64,000 bases of DNA from Chlorocebus sabaeus. Its lineage: Eukaryota; Chordata; Mammalia; Primates; Cercopithecidae. Of the stretch, positions 59,846-64,000 are shown one piece after another. The notes beneath the pieces were generated by a model that saw only the letters and a program-made list of their open reading frames with translations, was not told where the DNA came from and made no database searches. The translations under genes were made by a program, and so were the position numbers. Position 1 is the first letter of the stretch. Every line of letters starts with the position of its first letter. The DNA is taken from positions 82,360,382-82,424,381 of the forward strand of contig NC_132912.1 in the NCBI RefSeq assembly GCF_047675955.1. The letters run 5' to 3'.

Positions 59846-62566
59846 TCAGTTAAGATTCTTTGGGCACAAGTTATAGAAATGAACTTGAACTTGATTAAGC
59901 AACAAGGAAAAGTTCTTATAAGGATATGAGGGGTCTTATGAAAGCCAAGGGCCATGCATCTGAGTCTCAGATGGGACTGGAACTAGAATCCGAACCCAAA
60001 GCCCAGGGAGATCTCTCTCTGCATATTTTGTTAGCCCTTTCTGTTCTCTCCTCTGCCTTGCTTGCTATCCACACCTCTCCCCTCCCTACCAAGAGACTTA
60101 CATGTTATAGTACCAGTCACCCACAGAGGTTAGCAACAGGTTTTCTCTGCATTCCAGTTCCAAATTGGCAAGACTGGCCAAGCTTGTATCAGGTATTTGC
60201 TCCTGCCCCAGTCAGTGACGGTGGCCCATGGGCTGGATTCCCAAAGTATGATGGTGTTGGCAGAGGGACCACTTCTGTAAGTCTGAGGATAGTTCTTGAG
60301 CTGGGCAGACATACTAATGATGTAGTGACATTCTATCTAGTCAAATGTTTTTAAAACTTCTTTGTCTAAAAGGAAAAAAAAAACACTGGGACTTTAGGGC
60401 ATGGGGGGAATAAACTTCTTAGTCTATGATACGTAATAAATACATTTTTACATTGTAACTCAGTGTTTGTAAGACTGAGACCAACCCAGACGACAATACT
60501 TAGTCTTACTCTATGTGAGATAGTCTCATATATTCTCTTTTCTCTTTCATTTAGGAAACTTTTGGTTACAACCTATTAGGTTGAATTCATAATCCAATGA
60601 TGGGGTTGTGACCTAGAAATGGAAAAATACTGCTCCACTCTACACCCAGAGGGGCCTAGCTGAAAAGGTGTCCTTTGTTAATCCAGAATTTGATATTGCT
60701 TTGTAAGTGAGGCTCCCTGTAGTAAAATGTCTTTGGTCATTTAAGTAATTGAGTCTCAGGATTGACCTACCTTGAATTAAGCTCTATTCTAGGGAAAGAA
60801 TTTGCTAATAGCATTTTTCAGGGTGAATTAATATTCAGATTTATTTCTATTAATGACAGCCTGTAAAAAATCAGTAAAAATCTCAATGCTCAGATCATAC
60901 CCTATTTTTCTATTTACCTTTTTCAAAAACACTTGCAGTGAGTGGTGAAATACATGGTGTTGCATTCTTTTGTAAGAATTCTGCATCTCTAAAGCAGGTT
61001 TTGATGTTTATTTTTTAACTCAGAGGGAAAGGTAGAAATGAGAATCTCAAGTTCTTATTTTCACTTAAAAAAATGTAAGATTAGAGAACAGAAAGAAAAC
61101 ACCAAACCAATCTTCAATAGGCTTAACTTACAGTTTTATTTCTGAAGGCTAATAAATAATTTAGCAGTTATTTGGTAATTCCAACCATATGAAACATAAT
61201 AAGGACCTGAAAGTAAAGTAAAGAAAAACACATTTGGGTAGTGTAACTAAATATCAAATAAAACCCATGGCATTCATCCCTATTTACTGAAGGGGTGCCT
61301 CAATTTATTATAGCGTGAGGAAGGCCACGTCTAAAGTTTCACTAGACAATAGGAATGGGAAGGGCAAACACTCATTCATTCAGCAAACATTTATTGTGTT
61401 TCCACTATATATAGAGTTTGCATTTGTATTTTACTCCTTTCAAAGAGAAAAAGGAAGAGATAGGGGATTTTATTTCAGATTTGCAAAGCCTTTACTCTAG
61501 GTTCTGTTATCTTTATCTTATCATAAAAAGTTTGTTATTTGTTTTTAATCACTATCAAGTTGACAGGTAGAAGATACTAACCCTACAGTGAGATATAGAT
61601 GCTATGACAGTTAGCTACGTTCTCTCGCTATCTTTATATTCCCATATACAACTTTACCCCAGTAAGATTTCTGGAGTCCCTTGAGTCTAAATTAATGATA
61701 ATAAATTTGTGAATGCCAAGGATCTACTGCACTATGTATTACTATCTAATTAGTTTTATTCTGATATTTGAAATTCAAGTCTTTTTACTGAAATTATCAT
61801 GCAGCCCTAGAGAGGGGCTGGATCTGTTTTCTTCCTTTTTGCGTAAGGTAGTTGGAGATGGGAGGAGAAAATCTGAAGGTAACTGTTCTGTGCTGCTCTC
61901 TTCTCTCATACCATCCGTGGTTATCTTTTAGACACAGAAGCTTGGGTGTGTTCCAACTCCTTGATCAGGATATTTCCACTTGTCCCATTAGTTTTCAGAC
62001 AGCAGTTTCATGTCTCTGTCAAGATCTTTTGTTTTATCTTATCCTGAAGGTGTCTGTCTTAGGAGAACCTTTCTTTCAAGTGTGGAGGGCTCCTTGGGTG
62101 TGTCAGTGCTGCTCCCTTGGACTGCAATAACTTTTTTGTTATATTTGAGCTTAACTTCACTTAGTTCTACAGAGTTATAACCCTGCTCTCATCTTCTTTG
62201 ACTAAAGCATAAAAAGTATATCTTATCCTTTGAAGGAGAAGATGTATGCCTTTTAAATCTGAGGAGCTTAAAACTTTTCAAGCCTTAACTGGGTTCTCAC
62301 TTTTGTTTGAGCACAAACTTCTTTATTGTAATTCAGTAACTATGCTAGTCTTGGTGGGATGGGGATAATGAAAGGACATCAGAGAGTAAAGCTTCTCTTA
62401 CCCCGGTACTCTTTTATTTATTTCAGAAAAAATACACACCTTCTCTAATCTTATTTGTCACGTTGGTTGAAAGTAATCTTTTCTGTCTTTGAGGAGAAAT
62501 ACTTCTTATTGCATTCCTAACTAAAAAATGAGTCATGATCTCATTCAGAACTTTGAGACAATTCTT

Positions 62567-62863
62567 TTTTTTTTTTTTTTTGAAATAGAGTTTTGCTCTT
62601 GTTGCCCAGGCTGGAGTGCAATGGCGCGATCTCGGCTCACCAGAACCTCTGCCTCCCAGGTTCAAGCCATTTTCCTGCCTCAGCCTCCCAAGTAGCTGGG
62701 ATTACAGGCGCCTGCCACCATGCCTGGCTAATTTTGTAGTTTTAGAAGAGATGGGGTTTCTCCATGTTGGTCAGGCTGGTCTCGAACTCTCACCCTCAGG
62801 TGATCCACCTGCCTCGGCCTCCTAAAGTTCTGGGATTACAGGCATGAGGTACCTTGCTCGGCC
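62567..62863 (-). mobile_element. Alu, antisense, with 12-bp duplication
   Basis: A complete antisense Alu is flanked by GAGACAATTCTTT and GAGACGATTCTTT. Confidence 0.94.
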
Positions 62864-63095
62864 GAGACGATTCTTTAACCCAGGAAAGGAGGGAAGAATT
62901 TCTTTCCTTACTGTTTCCCTCAGGGGACCTCGACCCTTGCTTTCAAACTAAAACTATAAGCAGGTCAGCCGTGTATGATAACTGGGGCTTTTATAATACT
63001 ATATTTGAATCTCTATTTAACTTTTTTGTGGAAAGATGTATGTAGGATGTCAGCAAGATATACAGAGCAACTTTTGGGAAATGCCTGTGTTCTAA

Positions 63096-63115
63096 AAAAA
63101 AAAAAAAAAAAAAAA
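63096..63115 (+). repeat. Poly-A run just before an Alu
   Basis: About 20 A residues sit upstream of the sense Alu at 63122; no element with this tail was recognised. Confidence 0.8.
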
Positions 63116-63121
63116 GCTAGA

Positions 63122-63415
63122 GGGGCTGAGCGTGGTGACTCACACCTGTAACCTCAGCAGTTTGGGAGGCCGAGACAGACAGATCACTTGAGGCCAGAAG
63201 TTGGAGACCAGGCTGGCCAACATGGCGAAACACCATCTCTACTAAAAATATAAAAATTAGCCAGGCGGTGGTACATGCCTGTCATCCCAGTTATTTGACA
63301 GCCTGAGGCACCCAAGAATTGCTTGATCCCGGGAAGCAGAGGTTACACTGAGCCAAGATTGGCCACTGCATTCTAGCCCAGGCAACAAAGCAAGACCCTA
63401 TCTCAATAAAATGAA
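63122..63415 (+). mobile_element. Alu, sense
   Basis: A near-complete but diverged sense Alu runs from GGGGCTGAGCGTGGTGACTC to CAAGACCCTATCTC, ending about 560 bp before IPMK exon 4. Confidence 0.93.
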
Positions 63416-63972
63416 AAGCAAGATATGTGTTTTTCCTTTGAAACTAGTAAGACTAAAATGTATATTTGACAATGATCATCATTTGGATTGGTTTACCCTT
63501 TCTTAATCTGTACTTCTGTTGTATTGCTCTGTGGGAAGGATTTATTCCGATTACTAATTTTAAACGAATAAATTTTTTAAAATTATTAAAGTACTAAGAG
63601 ATCTGCTGAAACATATGGCTTAAATTGTATTCACAAGGGGAATGCATTCTGGAAAAACTTTTGAAATGATCCCATTGCCTTTTTAATATTGTTGGAAACC
63701 TTGTATCTGCTGTCTTTTGCTTATGGTTGAATTTATTTAATTCACCTCCTGCAGGAGTTTCTCTGTGATGTTTATACTTGTTATAAATTTGTTGTTTAGG
63801 TTTATTTTTGTTTTGTTTTGTTTTTTTAGGTAGAGTAAGAATAATTATTGACTCTACATTTATTTTAACTTTTTTCTCTGTTTTAGGATTTTCTCATTTT
63901 GTTTTTCCCTGGCAAGTACTTGAGTAGTAATATGTTTACCTATTACTAATTAATATTTTTCTTTAATAACAG

Positions 63973-64000
63973 ATTTATACCTAAAACTGGAAGATGTGAC
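63973..64000 (+). CDS. IPMK: IPMK coding exon 4, first 28 nt (cut by the window end)
   Basis: The acceptor AG at 63971-63972 is followed by AT TTA TAC, which completes Asp125 and encodes LYLKLEDV, in phase with exon 3. The window stops inside this exon. The catalytic inositol-binding motif and the C-lobe, known to follow in the family, are therefore not visible here. Confidence 0.95.

Larger units (their letters stand above)
47088..63972 (+). other. IPMK: IPMK intron 3
   Basis: The intron contains a full-length L1PA-type copy, a MaLR LTR, an L1 3' fragment, nested and single Alus and a MIR. The stretches 47088-49692, 55854-56261, 56626-57111, 57421-58102, 58736-59640, 59846-62566 and 63416-63972 hold no exon or clear repeat that I can recognise, apart from the hairpin cluster at 48905-48958. 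Confidence 0.9.

Noticed and set aside
1..64000. A novel defence system or biosynthetic cluster
   Set aside because: This is mammalian intronic DNA with two known genes; no operon-like or clustered unknown genes are visible.

Overview
The window is primate nuclear DNA: dense Alu elements (including AluY-type copies), L1PA-type and much older L1 copies, MaLR LTRs and a MIR, with spliced genes whose exons are short islands in large introns. Two protein-coding genes are recognisable from their exon translations. CISD1 (mitoNEET, outer mitochondrial membrane 2Fe-2S protein) runs on the minus strand, with exon 1 at 13028-13058 and exon 2 at 5058-5263; its last exon lies left of the window. IPMK (inositol polyphosphate multikinase) runs on the plus strand, with coding exons at 14698-14887, 40063-40148 and 46991-47087 and the first 28 bases of the next exon at 63973-64000. 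In human this divergent pair is on chromosome 10q21, so the window is written in the orientation of IPMK. Two residues of the IPMK N-terminus differ from the human protein as I remember it, so a non-human catarrhine source is possible.

Layout. 1-13058 is CISD1 (introns 2 and 1), with Alus, an old DNA-transposon-like element and unassigned sequence. 13059-14697 is the head-to-head promoter region: two CpG islands separated by an AT-rich stretch. 14698-40062 is IPMK exon 1 and the 25-kb intron 1, filled by old antisense L1 debris (17.2-25 kb), a solo LTR nested in an Alu, a long old sense-strand L1 (about 26.6-34.1 kb) carrying at least six later insertions, two MaLR LTRs and more antisense L1. 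Intron 2 (40149-46990) carries a 3.2-kb L1PA-type copy that lacks its 3' half. Intron 3 (47088-63972) carries a full-length but decayed 6.1-kb L1PA-type copy flanked by an 8-bp target duplication, a MaLR LTR, nested Alus and a MIR.

The two genes share only the promoter region. CISD1 encodes an iron-sulphur protein of the mitochondrial surface and IPMK a soluble inositol phosphate and PI kinase; nothing here shows a shared pathway. I found no rRNA, tRNA, CRISPR array, bacterial-type operon or intact additional gene, and no convincing new biological system. The points most worth following are the strong-context upstream ORF in the IPMK leader, the direct L1 pair bracketing IPMK exon 3, the 78-79-bp tandem repeats in an old L1 leader, and a cluster of mutually exclusive hairpins in intron 3.
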